Positions 25,661 to 32,797 of a stretch of DNA of 32,797 nt are shown in pieces. The DNA is taken from positions 1-32,797 of the forward strand of contig NZ_JAGTAR010000051.1 of NCBI RefSeq assembly GCF_018156225.1, given 5' to 3'. The stretch comes from Carboxylicivirga sediminis (GTDB taxonomy: Bacteria > Bacteroidota > Bacteroidia > Bacteroidales > Marinilabiliaceae). Every line of letters begins with the position of its first letter. The first letter of the stretch is position 1. The notes under the pieces are model-generated. The model had not been told where the DNA came from. It ran no database searches and was given only the letters and a program-made list of their open reading frames with translations. The translations under genes were made by a program, and so were the position numbers.

Positions 25661-27208
25661 ATGATTAATTTCAGACATATAAACAGTGCCATTATGCTTA
25701 TAATGGCACTTGCTGCATGTAGCAGTCCGGTTAAGAAAGAGCCTAAAAAGCCCAACCTGGTCTATGTGTTTCCTGACCAGTTCAGAAAGCAAGCCATGAA
25801 CTTTTGGGATACACCTGAGTTCAAAGGTGCCATACGCACCAAGGCTGACCCGGTAAAGACACCTCAACTCGACAGTTTTGCCAAAGAGGCAGTTGTTCTG
25901 ACCAATGCTGTGAGCAACTGTCCGCTTTGCAGCCCTCACCGTGGCAGCCTGTTTACCGGCTTATACCCCGGTTCATCGGGCGTACCGCTCAACTGTAACG
26001 CCGATCGCCCCATCAGCTCATTACGCGATGATGCCGTGTGCATCAGCGATGTGTTGAGTACCAAAGGCTATAACCTGGCCTATTTTGGCAAATGGCACCT
26101 CGATTTTCCAACCCCCAATGACCCGGCTAATCCGGGTAACTATGTGGATCCGCGCACACCTGCCTGGGACACCTATACACCCAAAGAGAAGCGCCATGGG
26201 TTTGATTACTGGTACTCATATGGCACCTGGGACGTGCACAAAGATCCGCATTACTACGACAACAAGGGCAATCGATTCGATCCCAAAGAATGGTCGCCAC
26301 AGCACGAAGCCGATGAGGTTATCTCCTACCTGAAAAATGAGAAAGGACAACGCGATACAGAAAAGCCATTTGCCATATTTGTATCGATGAATCCGCCTCA
26401 TAATCCGTACAACTCACTGGACGACTGCCTGGAAGAGGACTACAGACAATACAATAGTGAGCCATTGAGCAAGCTCCTGCACAGGCACAATGCCAACCCG
26501 ACCATGAAAAAGGCCCAATCGGCCCCTTTCTATTTTGCTAATGTAACAGGTGTTGACCGGGAATTTGGTCGCATTATGGAGCAACTGAAACAGATGGGTG
26601 AATATGAGAATACCATTGTCGTATTTACCTCGGACCATGGCGAAACCATGTGCAGCCAGAATACTAACGATCCCAAAAACAATATCTTTACCGAGGCCTT
26701 TGATGTGCCTTTTATGATTCGCTGGCCTGACATGTCTCATGCCCGTACCGATAATCTGCTTATGGGAACGCCCGATATTACCCCAACGCTACTGGGACTG
26801 ATGGGTTTTGGAGAAAAGATTCCGGCTGAGATGCAAGGGCATAACTATGCCGATGCGCTCACTTTAGTGGATAATGCACACAGGCCTCAATCGGCACTCT
26901 ACATCAGAAATGTTAATGGGAGAAAAGATGAGGACGGCCTTGTTCAAAGCTATTTCCCAGTTGCCAGAGGCATTAAAACACACCAACATACACTGGAACT
27001 GATGATTGATAAGGAACATCAGTTGAAAGCTACGCGTTTTTATGATGATAATGCCGATCCTTACCAGCTGAACAACCTGCCGGTAGATAAAAGTGCTCCG
27101 GAGGTACAGGCGCTGTTAAAAGAAATGGCCTACTGGCTGAAACACAGTGACGACCCCTGGTACAACGAAAAGATACTAAACGACTGGATTAGCTATGATG
27201 GAGAATAA
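25661..27208 (+). CDS. Family S1 sulfatase, lipoprotein (possibly 6-O type)
   Basis: A 515-residue S1 sulfatase starting 10 bp after the GH88 stop. The start at 25661 gives a lipoprotein signal (LAAC, Cys20); the 14 codons upstream in frame lie inside the GH88 gene. Motifs: metal-binding VYVFPDQFRKQAM (about 34-46), formylglycine motif CSPHRGSLFTG with Cys90 (the fourth position is His rather than the common Ser), GKWHLD, and SDHGE. The PDQFRKQAMNFW opening resembles what I remember of hexosamine 6-O-sulfatases in chondroitin and heparin loci, but the linkage is an inference. It probably acts on oligosaccharides before or after GH88. Its 3' end lies just before the chosen start of the next sulfatase. 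Confidence 0.87.
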   Translation: MINFRHINSAIMLIMALAACSSPVKKEPKKPNLVYVFPDQFRKQAMNFWDTPEFKGAIRTKADPVKTPQLDSFAKEAVVLTNAVSNCPLCSPHRGSLFTGLYPGSSGVPLNCNADRPISSLRDDAVCISDVLSTKGYNLAYFGKWHLDFPTPNDPANPGNYVDPRTPAWDTYTPKEKRHGFDYWYSYGTWDVHKDPHYYDNKGNRFDPKEWSPQHEADEVISYLKNEKGQRDTEKPFAIFVSMNPPHNPYNSLDDCLEEDYRQYNSEPLSKLLHRHNANPTMKKAQSAPFYFANVTGVDREFGRIMEQLKQMGEYENTIVVFTSDHGETMCSQNTNDPKNNIFTEAFDVPFMIRWPDMSHARTDNLLMGTPDITPTLLGLMGFGEKIPAEMQGHNYADALTLVDNAHRPQSALYIRNVNGRKDEDGLVQSYFPVARGIKTHQHTLELMIDKEHQLKATRFYDDNADPYQLNNLPVDKSAPEVQALLKEMAYWLKHSDDPWYNEKILNDWISYDGE

Positions 27209-27218
27209 TTACAGGGAC

Positions 27219-28598
27219 ATGCTAAAAACCATATTTCTGGCTGCTGCAATGTTTACAGCAGCCAGTCTGGTATCAGCCCAATCGCCCCAACCCAATATTG
27301 TGGTGATTATGACGGACCAGCAAACAGCTAATGCCATGAGCTGCGCCGGTAATACTGACTTATCTACTCCGGCTATGGATCTGCTGGCATCTAATGGCAC
27401 ACGCTTTACGCGTGCCTATTGTCCGCAACCCTTGTGTGGTCCCAGTCGCTCATCAATGCTTACGGGGCAATACCCTCACCAGCTCAATGCATCCATCAAC
27501 CTGCCCGAAACCAATAACTACTGGGCCAATATGGAAGTTGACCTGATGGGTAAGGTATTCAAAGAGCAGGGCTATAGCACAGGCTACATTGGCAAATGGC
27601 ACCTGCCTGTGCCTGTTGATGAAAAAGAGGTCCATGGTTTTGACCTCATCACCAATACAAAAGAGCGCGACTGGCAGGATGCCTCCATCCCGGCCGACTG
27701 CTACGACTTTATTAAGCAACAAAGCAACGATAAGCCATTCCTGATGGTGGCATCCTTTGTTAATCCGCACGATATATGCGAATGGGCCCGCCGACAGAGC
27801 TTGCGTATGGAGCCAATTGCTGAAGCACCTGCTCCGGCTGAATGCCCGGATGTACCGGCTAACTATGCGATACCATACGGTCAGCCCGATATTCTGAAAC
27901 ACATACAAAGTCTGTCGTGGAGAACCTATCCTACCAATGACTGGGATAGAGACGACTGGCGCCAGTACCGCTGGGCCTACTATCGCCTGGTTGAACGGGT
28001 GGATACCTATGTAGGTCATGTGATTCATACCCTGGATAAACTTGGCAAACTGGATAACACGGTCATCTTCTTTTTGAGTGACCACGGTGATGGAGCGGGC
28101 AGCCACCAGTGGAATCAGAAGCAGGTACTTTACGAGGAATCTGTCAACGTACCTTTTATCATCGCTGATTTCAGAGTGAAACAGTCTGGTGTAAATTCTT
28201 CACAACTCATCAATATTGGTCTGGATTTGATCCCGACCATGTGCGACTATGCAACCATTGAGCAACCCGCCAGTATGGCCGGACAAAGTCAGAAGCCCTA
28301 TGCCCTTCATCCGCAGGCAAGCGATGAAAATAAAGTGATTGTGCTGGAAACCACCTTTGCCAACGGTAAGGAGAACTATGGTATCTCAGGACGCTGTATC
28401 ATACACAACAACTGGAAGTACATTATTTACTCTAAAGGTGAGAAGCGCGAACAGCTCTTCAACCTGGCGGATGATCCGGGTGAAATGAACGACCTGATTG
28501 ACCATGGCGATGCGCAGGCAATTAAAAAGAAATTAGTTTCTTTATTGAGCCAATGGGGCCAGGCTAATAATGACCCCGTTGTTAAAAACCTTTATTGA
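27219..28598 (+). CDS. Family S1 sulfatase, periplasmic (possibly uronate 2-O type)
   Basis: A 459-residue S1 sulfatase. I prefer the start at 27219, which gives a clean signal peptide (MLKTIFLAAAMFTAASLVSA, cleavage before QSPQ). A start at 27195 would overlap the previous gene by 14 bp and is possible. Motifs: IVVIMTDQQTANAMSCAGN (metal-binding Asp, about 27-45), CGPSRSSMLTG with formylglycine Cys73, GKWHLP and SDHGDG. The DQQ-ANAMSCAGN-TPAMD opening is reminiscent of S1_9-like 2-O-sulfatases that act on the unsaturated uronic acid; this is a low-confidence guess. With the other two sulfatases it would allow several sulfate positions to be cleared. Confidence 0.87.
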   Translation: MLKTIFLAAAMFTAASLVSAQSPQPNIVVIMTDQQTANAMSCAGNTDLSTPAMDLLASNGTRFTRAYCPQPLCGPSRSSMLTGQYPHQLNASINLPETNNYWANMEVDLMGKVFKEQGYSTGYIGKWHLPVPVDEKEVHGFDLITNTKERDWQDASIPADCYDFIKQQSNDKPFLMVASFVNPHDICEWARRQSLRMEPIAEAPAPAECPDVPANYAIPYGQPDILKHIQSLSWRTYPTNDWDRDDWRQYRWAYYRLVERVDTYVGHVIHTLDKLGKLDNTVIFFLSDHGDGAGSHQWNQKQVLYEESVNVPFIIADFRVKQSGVNSSQLINIGLDLIPTMCDYATIEQPASMAGQSQKPYALHPQASDENKVIVLETTFANGKENYGISGRCIIHNNWKYIIYSKGEKREQLFNLADDPGEMNDLIDHGDAQAIKKKLVSLLSQWGQANNDPVVKNLY

Positions 28599-28599
28599 A

Positions 28600-29223
28600 A
28601 TGAAGCAACTGGAGATTAAGCGTATTGAACAAAGTGCATCAGGCGACATTTGCTACCCTGAAGCCATCAACCCAATTGATAACGATAACTGGAACTACCC
28701 GGCCGATGTGAAGGTGAAATTTGGCATGGCCTATGACGATAGCCACCTTTACCTGCACTATGCCGTGAATGAAAATCACCCCAAAGCGGTATGCACCACC
28801 ACCAATGGTCCGGTGTGGGAAGACAGCTGCGTAGAGTTTTTTATTGCATTTGATGACGATAAATACTATAACCTGGAGTTTAACTGCATTGGCACTCGCT
28901 TGTCTGGCCTAGGCAAAAGTAACACAGACCGTCAGTGGCTCGCCACCGAACTGGTTGAAACCATTGAAACGATGCCGTCACTTGGCAAGCAAGCTATTGA
29001 TTTGGAAGACACACCAACCCAATGGGAGATGAAGATTAAAATTCCGAGAAGCGTGTTTGGCACTAACATTAAGCAGTTTGAAGCCGGCCAGAGCTACAAA
29101 GGCAACTTCTACAAGTGCGGCGATAAACAAAAGCAGATGCATTTCCTGTCGTGGAACCCCATCGGTCATGAAGCACCTAACTTTCACCTGCCGCAATATT
29201 TTGGCACCATCAAACTGGTATAG
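28600..29223 (+). CDS. CBM9-like carbohydrate-binding protein without a signal peptide
   Basis: A 207-residue protein from the ATG at 28600, one base after the sulfatase stop; another ATG at 28570 would overlap that gene. The FGMAYDDSHLYLHYAVNE block (about 40-57), VWEDSCVEFFIAFDD (about 72-86) and W-M-I-IPRSVFG (about 143-154) are the pattern of CBM9/DOMON-like sandwiches found in Bacteroidota PULs. No signal peptide or lipobox is seen, so as written it stays in the cytoplasm, which is odd for a carbohydrate-binding protein. It is the last gene of the GH88 operon and is followed by a strong terminator. Function unknown; an intracellular sugar-binding or accessory role is only a guess. Confidence 0.75.
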   Translation: MKQLEIKRIEQSASGDICYPEAINPIDNDNWNYPADVKVKFGMAYDDSHLYLHYAVNENHPKAVCTTTNGPVWEDSCVEFFIAFDDDKYYNLEFNCIGTRLSGLGKSNTDRQWLATELVETIETMPSLGKQAIDLEDTPTQWEMKIKIPRSVFGTNIKQFEAGQSYKGNFYKCGDKQKQMHFLSWNPIGHEAPNFHLPQYFGTIKLV

Positions 29224-29250
29224 GCTAAAGCCAGACAAAACAATAGTTAC

Positions 29251-29278
29251 AACCCGGTACTGATGTACCGGGTTTTTT
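29251..29278 (+). terminator. Rho-independent terminator of the GH88 operon
   Basis: A perfect 10-bp stem (AACCCGGTAC / GTACCGGGTT) with loop TGAT is followed by TTTT. It lies 27 bp past the CBM9-like stop and marks the end of the PUL. Confidence 0.93.
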
Positions 29279-29341
29279 ATTGGCTCCCCAGCTTGCCACT
29301 GTATCTGTACCTCTCATTTTATAAGGGATTTAAGGTGCTCA

Positions 29342-29450
29342 AAAACCGATAGTGATCAATCTTCAAATCGATAGTTATCGGTTTTGGGGTTAATCGCATG
29401 GTATAACTCAATTTTATCAATTGAGGTAACTGAACTGCCGTTATACCATG
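29342..29450. repeat. Two adjacent inverted-repeat structures in the PUL-purK spacer
   Basis: First, AAAACCGATA (29342-29351) pairs with TATCGGTTTT (29376-29385) around 24 bases that hold a second CGATAGT copy. Second, CATGGTATAAC (29397-29407) pairs perfectly with GTTATACCATG (29440-29450), and inside it CTCAATT (29407-29413) pairs with AATTGAG (29419-29425). No open frame of note covers this part of the 490-bp spacer (29224-29713). It could be a small RNA, a structured leader or the relic of a mobile element. It does not match a purine riboswitch core that I recognise. Confidence 0.5.
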
Positions 29451-29479
29451 TAGCGAGAGGCAATGACGAACAGAAAACC

Positions 29480-29496
29480 AAATAAAAAGACTCTGC
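29480..29496 (+). repeat. 17-bp direct repeat flanking the purK-purE-sua5 block (copy 1)
   Basis: AAATAAAAAGACTCTGC at 29480-29496 recurs exactly at 32306-32322, where it overlaps the stop codon of the Sua5-type gene. The two copies flank the three housekeeping genes in the same orientation. A looser match (ACTCTGCCA, then AGCC and TAA) is also seen near 32340. Confidence 0.5.
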
Positions 29497-29613
29497 CAGA
29501 CAGCCTAAACTTTTTTCATATCCATTGGTTTACCTACTGTTTTGTGAAACACCAGACAGACAAGGGTAATTGCAAACACAATTGTGAGTGCTGGCACATG
29601 CAAAAGAGTTGAT

Positions 29614-29671
29614 TATTTTTGCAGCCAATTAAAAGCAATGTCGATTGTTTGTCAGCTTTAGACTACTTTTG
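29614..29671 (+). promoter_or_regulatory. Candidate promoters of the purK operon
   Basis: Two perfect -7 boxes precede purK: TATTTTTG at 29614-29621 and TACTTTTG at 29664-29671, the latter 42 bp before the chosen start codon. Neither has a clearly placed -33 TTG. The second box falls inside a longer in-frame reading of purK, which argues for the shorter start. Confidence 0.45.
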
Positions 29672-29713
29672 TACTCTAAAGCCTTCAATGGAAACTTTTG
29701 CTACACAGATGAT

Positions 29714-30880
29714 ATGGAAAGACTGGTTACATCAAACTTAAAAATGGGAATTATAGCTGGCGGACAGCTGGGTAAAATGCTTATACAGGAGGCTAGCAAG
29801 TGGAATATTATCACCTACGTGTTGGATAAAGACGAAGACTGCCCCGCCGGTAAAATTGCATCGCACTTTGTCAAAGGCAGTAATCTTGATTTCAATGATG
29901 TCTACCAGTTTGGTAAGCAGGTGGATATCTTAACCTTTGAGATTGAGAATGTCAATATTGAGGCCCTCAATAAGCTGAAATCTGAAGGAGTAAGAATATT
30001 GCCCGACCCTGATATACTGGCTCTTATACAAGATAAAGGACTTCAAAAAGACTTCTACCGCAACAACCACATACCTACTTCGCCATTTAGGCTTGTACAG
30101 TCGGAACAGGATATTCTGAAAAGCATTGACAACGGTGACTTTAGCTTTCCGTTTGTTCAGAAATTACGAAAAGGCGGCTATGACGGCAAAGGCGTGGCTG
30201 TTATCAACAGTGCGAGTGATTTAAACAAGCTGCTGCCAGGTCCTTCGGTTATTGAAGAAAAAGTAGAAATAGACAAAGAAATAGCTGCGATTGTAGCCCG
30301 CAACAACAAAGGAGAAATCAAGTGCTACCCCATTGTTGAGATGCTGTTCGATCCGCAGGCCAACCTGGTGGATAAATTGATCTGCCCCTCATCTATTACT
30401 GTTGAGCAATCAGAAAAGGCCAAAAACATTGCCAGTGAAATAATTGAACTGCTTAATATGGAAGGCTTGCTGGCCGTTGAGTTTTTTATCGATAGCAAAG
30501 GGGAGGTCATCGTTAATGAAGTGGCACCGCGCACGCACAACAGCGGTCACCATACTATTGAAAGCATAGTAACATCGCAATTTGAGCAGCATTTGCGCGC
30601 CATATTGAACCTGCCATTGGGCAGTACCAAGCTTAAATTACCTTCGGTGATGATTAATATCTTAGGTGAAGAAGGTCACCATGGCAATGTATTATACGAG
30701 GGTTTAACTGAGAGTATGGCCATTGATGGTGTTAAAATTCACCTGTACGGTAAAAAAATCACGCAGCCTTATCGCAAAATGGGACATATTACCGTGCTTT
30801 CACCTTCGCTTGAATGTGCATTGAAAAAAGCTGAAAAAGTAAAACAATTAATAAAAGTTAAGTCATGGACAAAAAACTAG
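29714..30880 (+). CDS. purK: 5-(carboxyamino)imidazole ribonucleotide synthase
   Basis: A 388-residue ATP-grasp enzyme that carboxylates AIR to N5-CAIR with ATP and bicarbonate in purine synthesis (cytoplasm). The opening MGIIAGGQLGKMLIQEASK, the FEIENVN block, the KLRKGGYDGKGV loop, EFFIDSKGEVIVNEVAPRTHNSGHHTIE and the C-terminal GK..P.RKMGH block are all PurK signatures. I start at 29714 (MERLVTSNLK). The frame is open upstream to 29645, but that stretch is unlike the family and holds a -7 box; 29744 is a further possible start. The gene overlaps purE by 16 bp, so the two are translated together. The substrate is unstable, which fits a tight purK-purE pairing. Confidence 0.95.
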   Translation: MERLVTSNLKMGIIAGGQLGKMLIQEASKWNIITYVLDKDEDCPAGKIASHFVKGSNLDFNDVYQFGKQVDILTFEIENVNIEALNKLKSEGVRILPDPDILALIQDKGLQKDFYRNNHIPTSPFRLVQSEQDILKSIDNGDFSFPFVQKLRKGGYDGKGVAVINSASDLNKLLPGPSVIEEKVEIDKEIAAIVARNNKGEIKCYPIVEMLFDPQANLVDKLICPSSITVEQSEKAKNIASEIIELLNMEGLLAVEFFIDSKGEVIVNEVAPRTHNSGHHTIESIVTSQFEQHLRAILNLPLGSTKLKLPSVMINILGEEGHHGNVLYEGLTESMAIDGVKIHLYGKKITQPYRKMGHITVLSPSLECALKKAEKVKQLIKVKSWTKN

Positions 30881-31377
30881 TGAGCATTGTAATGGGCTCT
30901 GATTCGGATATGCCGGTGATGAAACAGGCAGCAGAAATGCTGGATAAATTTGATATTGCTTACGAAATTGACATCGTTTCGGCTCACCGCACACCCGAAA
31001 AGCTTTATGACTTTGCCAGTAAGGCCCATGAACGCGGTATGGTGGCAATAATAGCCGGTGCCGGTGGCGCAGCTCATCTGCCGGGCATGATAGCCGCCAT
31101 CTCACCACTCCCGGTTATTGGTGTGCCCATCAAATCGACCAACTCCATTGATGGATGGGATTCTGTCCTTTCAATTCTGCAAATGCCCGGTGGTGTACCT
31201 GTGGCTACAGTAGCATTGAATGGTGCCAAAAATGCAGGCATACTGGCTGCTCAAATTGTATCGGCGATGGATAAAACCATTCAAACCAAACTGATGGAAT
31301 ATAAGCTGGAAATGAAGGAGCAGGTGAATAAGAAATCAAATGACATTACATCGGGCAAAAATGGAGCGAACAAATAA
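30865..31377 (+). CDS. purE: N5-carboxyaminoimidazole ribonucleotide mutase (class I PurE)
   Basis: A 170-residue class I PurE that converts N5-CAIR to CAIR, the step after PurK. The substrate loop GSDSDMPVMKQA (about 10-21), SAHRTPEKLYDFA with the catalytic His (about 42-54), AGAGGAAHLPGM and the MPGGVPVATVALNGAKNAGILAAQI block are complete. It starts inside the end of purK and its last 17 bases overlap the start of the Sua5-type gene, making a compact three-gene unit. The lysine-rich tail beyond residue 150 is poorly conserved and typical of size variation in the family. Confidence 0.96.
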   Translation: MDKKLVSIVMGSDSDMPVMKQAAEMLDKFDIAYEIDIVSAHRTPEKLYDFASKAHERGMVAIIAGAGGAAHLPGMIAAISPLPVIGVPIKSTNSIDGWDSVLSILQMPGGVPVATVALNGAKNAGILAAQIVSAMDKTIQTKLMEYKLEMKEQVNKKSNDITSGKNGANK

Positions 31378-32311
31378 CATCGAAACTGCTGCCAAATATA
31401 TTCAGGAAGGCAAATTGGTTGCTTTTCCTACCGAAACCGTATATGGCCTTGGGGCCAATGGTTTGGACCCTATGGCTGTTGCCAAAATATTTGAACTGAA
31501 AGAGCGTCCGTCTTTTGATCCTCTGATACTGCATATTGCCAGCCTGGATCAACTAAAGGAGCTGATAAAAACGACTGATGAGCGGGTTTATCAACTGGCT
31601 GAGAAATTCTGGCCGGGACCTCTTACCATGGTTCTGCCCAAAAGCGAGCGAGTTCCTGACCTGGTCACATCAGGTTTGCCTACTGTGGGTATCCGCATGC
31701 CGGCCAATCCCATTGCTCTGGAATTAATCAGCCAGTCAGGCTGCCCCATTGCCGCCCCCAGTGCCAATAAATTTGGTCGTATCAGCCCAACCACGGCAGC
31801 TCATGTTCAGAAGCAACTGCCTGATGTGGATTATATATTGGATGGTGGTAAAACCACTGTGGGCATTGAGTCAACCATTATCCGACTGACCGACATGGGT
31901 TTTCAGATACTTCGCAATGGCATTATCACCCGCGAGGAACTGGAAACGGTTCTGCCGTGCGACGAACAATCGGCCATTGAAAGCATGGAAGCACCCGGCA
32001 TGCTCAAATCACATTACAGCCCACGGAAAAAGCTGCTGCTGGCAGATGATACTGCTAACTGGCAGGCAGACCTTAGCAAAGCCGGACTTATATCTTTTAC
32101 CGGTAAGCTGGAGAATGGCTTCCACAAGGTGATACGCATATCGCAGAATGAAGAGCTGAAAGATTATGCAGTTAATATGTTCGAAGCCATGCATACCTTT
32201 GAAGACGATGATAGTATTGAACTGATTATTGCCGAACCGGTACCTGAAACAGGCATTGGCATTGCCATCATGGATCGCCTGCGCAAGGCTGAGTATGACT
32301 GGCGTAAATAA
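31361..32311 (+). CDS. L-threonylcarbamoyladenylate synthase, Sua5 type
   Basis: A 316-residue protein with an N-terminal YrdC domain (about 8-200: AFPTETVYGLGANGLDP, KERPSFDPLILHI, FWPGPLTMVLP, GIRMPANPIA, APSANKFGRISPT) and a C-terminal Sua5 domain introduced by the GMLKSHYSPRKKLLL motif. It makes threonylcarbamoyl-AMP for the t6A37 modification of ANN-decoding tRNAs in the cytoplasm. The start at 31361 (MERTNN) overlaps purE by 17 bp; an in-frame ATG at 31340 is possible but less likely. No functional link with purine synthesis is needed to explain the overlap. Confidence 0.94.
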   Translation: MERTNNIETAAKYIQEGKLVAFPTETVYGLGANGLDPMAVAKIFELKERPSFDPLILHIASLDQLKELIKTTDERVYQLAEKFWPGPLTMVLPKSERVPDLVTSGLPTVGIRMPANPIALELISQSGCPIAAPSANKFGRISPTTAAHVQKQLPDVDYILDGGKTTVGIESTIIRLTDMGFQILRNGIITREELETVLPCDEQSAIESMEAPGMLKSHYSPRKKLLLADDTANWQADLSKAGLISFTGKLENGFHKVIRISQNEELKDYAVNMFEAMHTFEDDDSIELIIAEPVPETGIGIAIMDRLRKAEYDWRK

Positions 32312-32410
32312 AAAGACTCTGCTTGGTGCTGACCCGGCCACTCTGCCATCAAGCCCTAATAATACAGCCTGCCAGCAACATCGCGACGCTAAGCTAAACG
32401 GAAGTACAAA

Positions 32411-32437
32411 AAAAGCCACGCATTACTACGTGGCTTT
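32411..32437. terminator. Hairpin downstream of the Sua5-type gene, better oriented for the minus strand
   Basis: A 9-bp stem (AAAGCCACG / CGTGGCTTT) with an eight-base loop. On the plus strand only TTT follows, but on the minus strand the hairpin runs into TTTTTTTG. It could end transcription from both sides, and it hints at a minus-strand gene entering from the right. The rest of 32312-32797 holds a 12-bp palindrome CGTAGCGCTACG (32521-32532) and no gene I can support. Confidence 0.6.
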
Positions 32438-32797
32438 AAGTTGTATTGGTTTTGTTAGTTGTAAGCTAATTTTTAATCAGGACATAGATGGATTAGATTT
32501 CGGGCTATGTTTTAATATGACGTAGCGCTACGCCAAACGGGAACTCTTTCAAAATATACCCTTTAGCTATACCATAGAATTATTAATTTATTTCTGGGAA
32601 TGATACTTTTTTAGATTTTAAATGCCACTGTAAAAAATCCGATTCCTTCAACATTAAGCAACTAACAAGTATTTCACTTCCCTTAATATCAACAACTTTA
32701 TAATATCGTTAGTTTGTGGAATCACTATTCCAGCATACTAAAAAAGAATCAAACGTGATCTTTAACTTAGGCAAAAAGCTCCATCTGCTGCATTAAC

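Noticed and set aside
27453-28106. 217-codon open frame on the minus strand
   Set aside because: It lies wholly inside the S1 sulfatase gene, which has all family motifs; the antisense reading shows no recognisable domain.
1-29223. Heparin/heparan sulfate or ulvan as the PUL substrate
   Set aside because: No PL12, PL13, PL15 or PL21-like heparinase and no ulvan lyase or rhamnosidase was seen; two ABC-type PL8 genes point to chondroitin, dermatan or hyaluronan. It stays an inference because the left end is cut.
29342-29450. Purine riboswitch upstream of purK
   Set aside because: The inverted repeats do not form the three-way junction with the conserved loops of that aptamer, and they lie more than 250 bp before the start, upstream of the likely promoters.
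32229-32525. 98-codon plus-strand frame at the end of the Sua5-type gene
   Set aside because: It begins inside the Sua5 gene in another frame and runs through the hairpin; composition is not protein-like.
32521-32532. Perfect 12-bp palindrome CGTAGCGCTACG
   Set aside because: A single copy with no flanking repeat or gene context; not enough to call an attachment or regulator site.

Overview
The window comes from a Bacteroidota chromosome. Evidence: a SusC/SusD pair, a hybrid two-component system (sensor kinase, receiver and AraC domains in one protein), two proteins with type IX secretion (T9SS) C-terminal sorting domains, several Bacteroidota-style -7 boxes (TAnnTTTG), and few Shine-Dalgarno sites. 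The T9SS signals and three sulfatases suggest an environmental, perhaps marine, member of the Bacteroidales/Marinilabiliales or a relative rather than a classical gut Bacteroides. The species-level placement is inference.

About 29 kb is a polysaccharide utilisation locus (PUL), most likely for a sulfated glycosaminoglycan such as chondroitin or dermatan sulfate. Minus-strand part, in transcription order: HTCS sensor/regulator (24100-20036) overlapping a DUF6250-like lipoprotein; a DUF4955/PL29-like beta-helix protein with a CBM96-like partner; a periplasmic PL8 lyase; a surface glycan-binding lipoprotein, SusC and SusD; a lipoprotein sulfatase; a T9SS-exported two-repeat protein; a T9SS-exported PL8 lyase; and the 5' end of a 2-keto-3-deoxygluconate kinase gene running off the left edge. 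Plus-strand part, divergent from the HTCS: GH88 unsaturated glucuronyl hydrolase, two more sulfatases and a CBM9-like protein.

The parts make a coherent pathway. A secreted PL8 cuts the polymer outside. The SusC/SusD system and its binding proteins take up oligosaccharides. Periplasmic PL8, the PL29-like protein and the sulfatases reduce them to desulfated unsaturated disaccharides. GH88 releases the unsaturated uronic acid, and KDG kinase takes its product into central metabolism. kduI and kduD equivalents are not seen and may lie beyond the left edge.

The most interesting signal is regulatory. Five minus-strand units start with a similar bipartite site, roughly CGTTC-N16-CGTTC (21-bp period), placed 30-31 bp upstream of a TAnnTTTG-like -7 box. 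A sixth copy lies upstream of the HTCS itself and a weaker one before the GH88 operon. This looks like the operator of the HTCS AraC domain.

The right end (29.7-32.3 kb) is housekeeping: purK, purE and a Sua5-type threonylcarbamoyl-AMP synthase, with overlapping ends. Between the PUL and purK is a 490-bp spacer with a strong terminator and two nested inverted-repeat structures. The last ~490 bp has no convincing gene. I saw no tRNA, rRNA, CRISPR or transposase.
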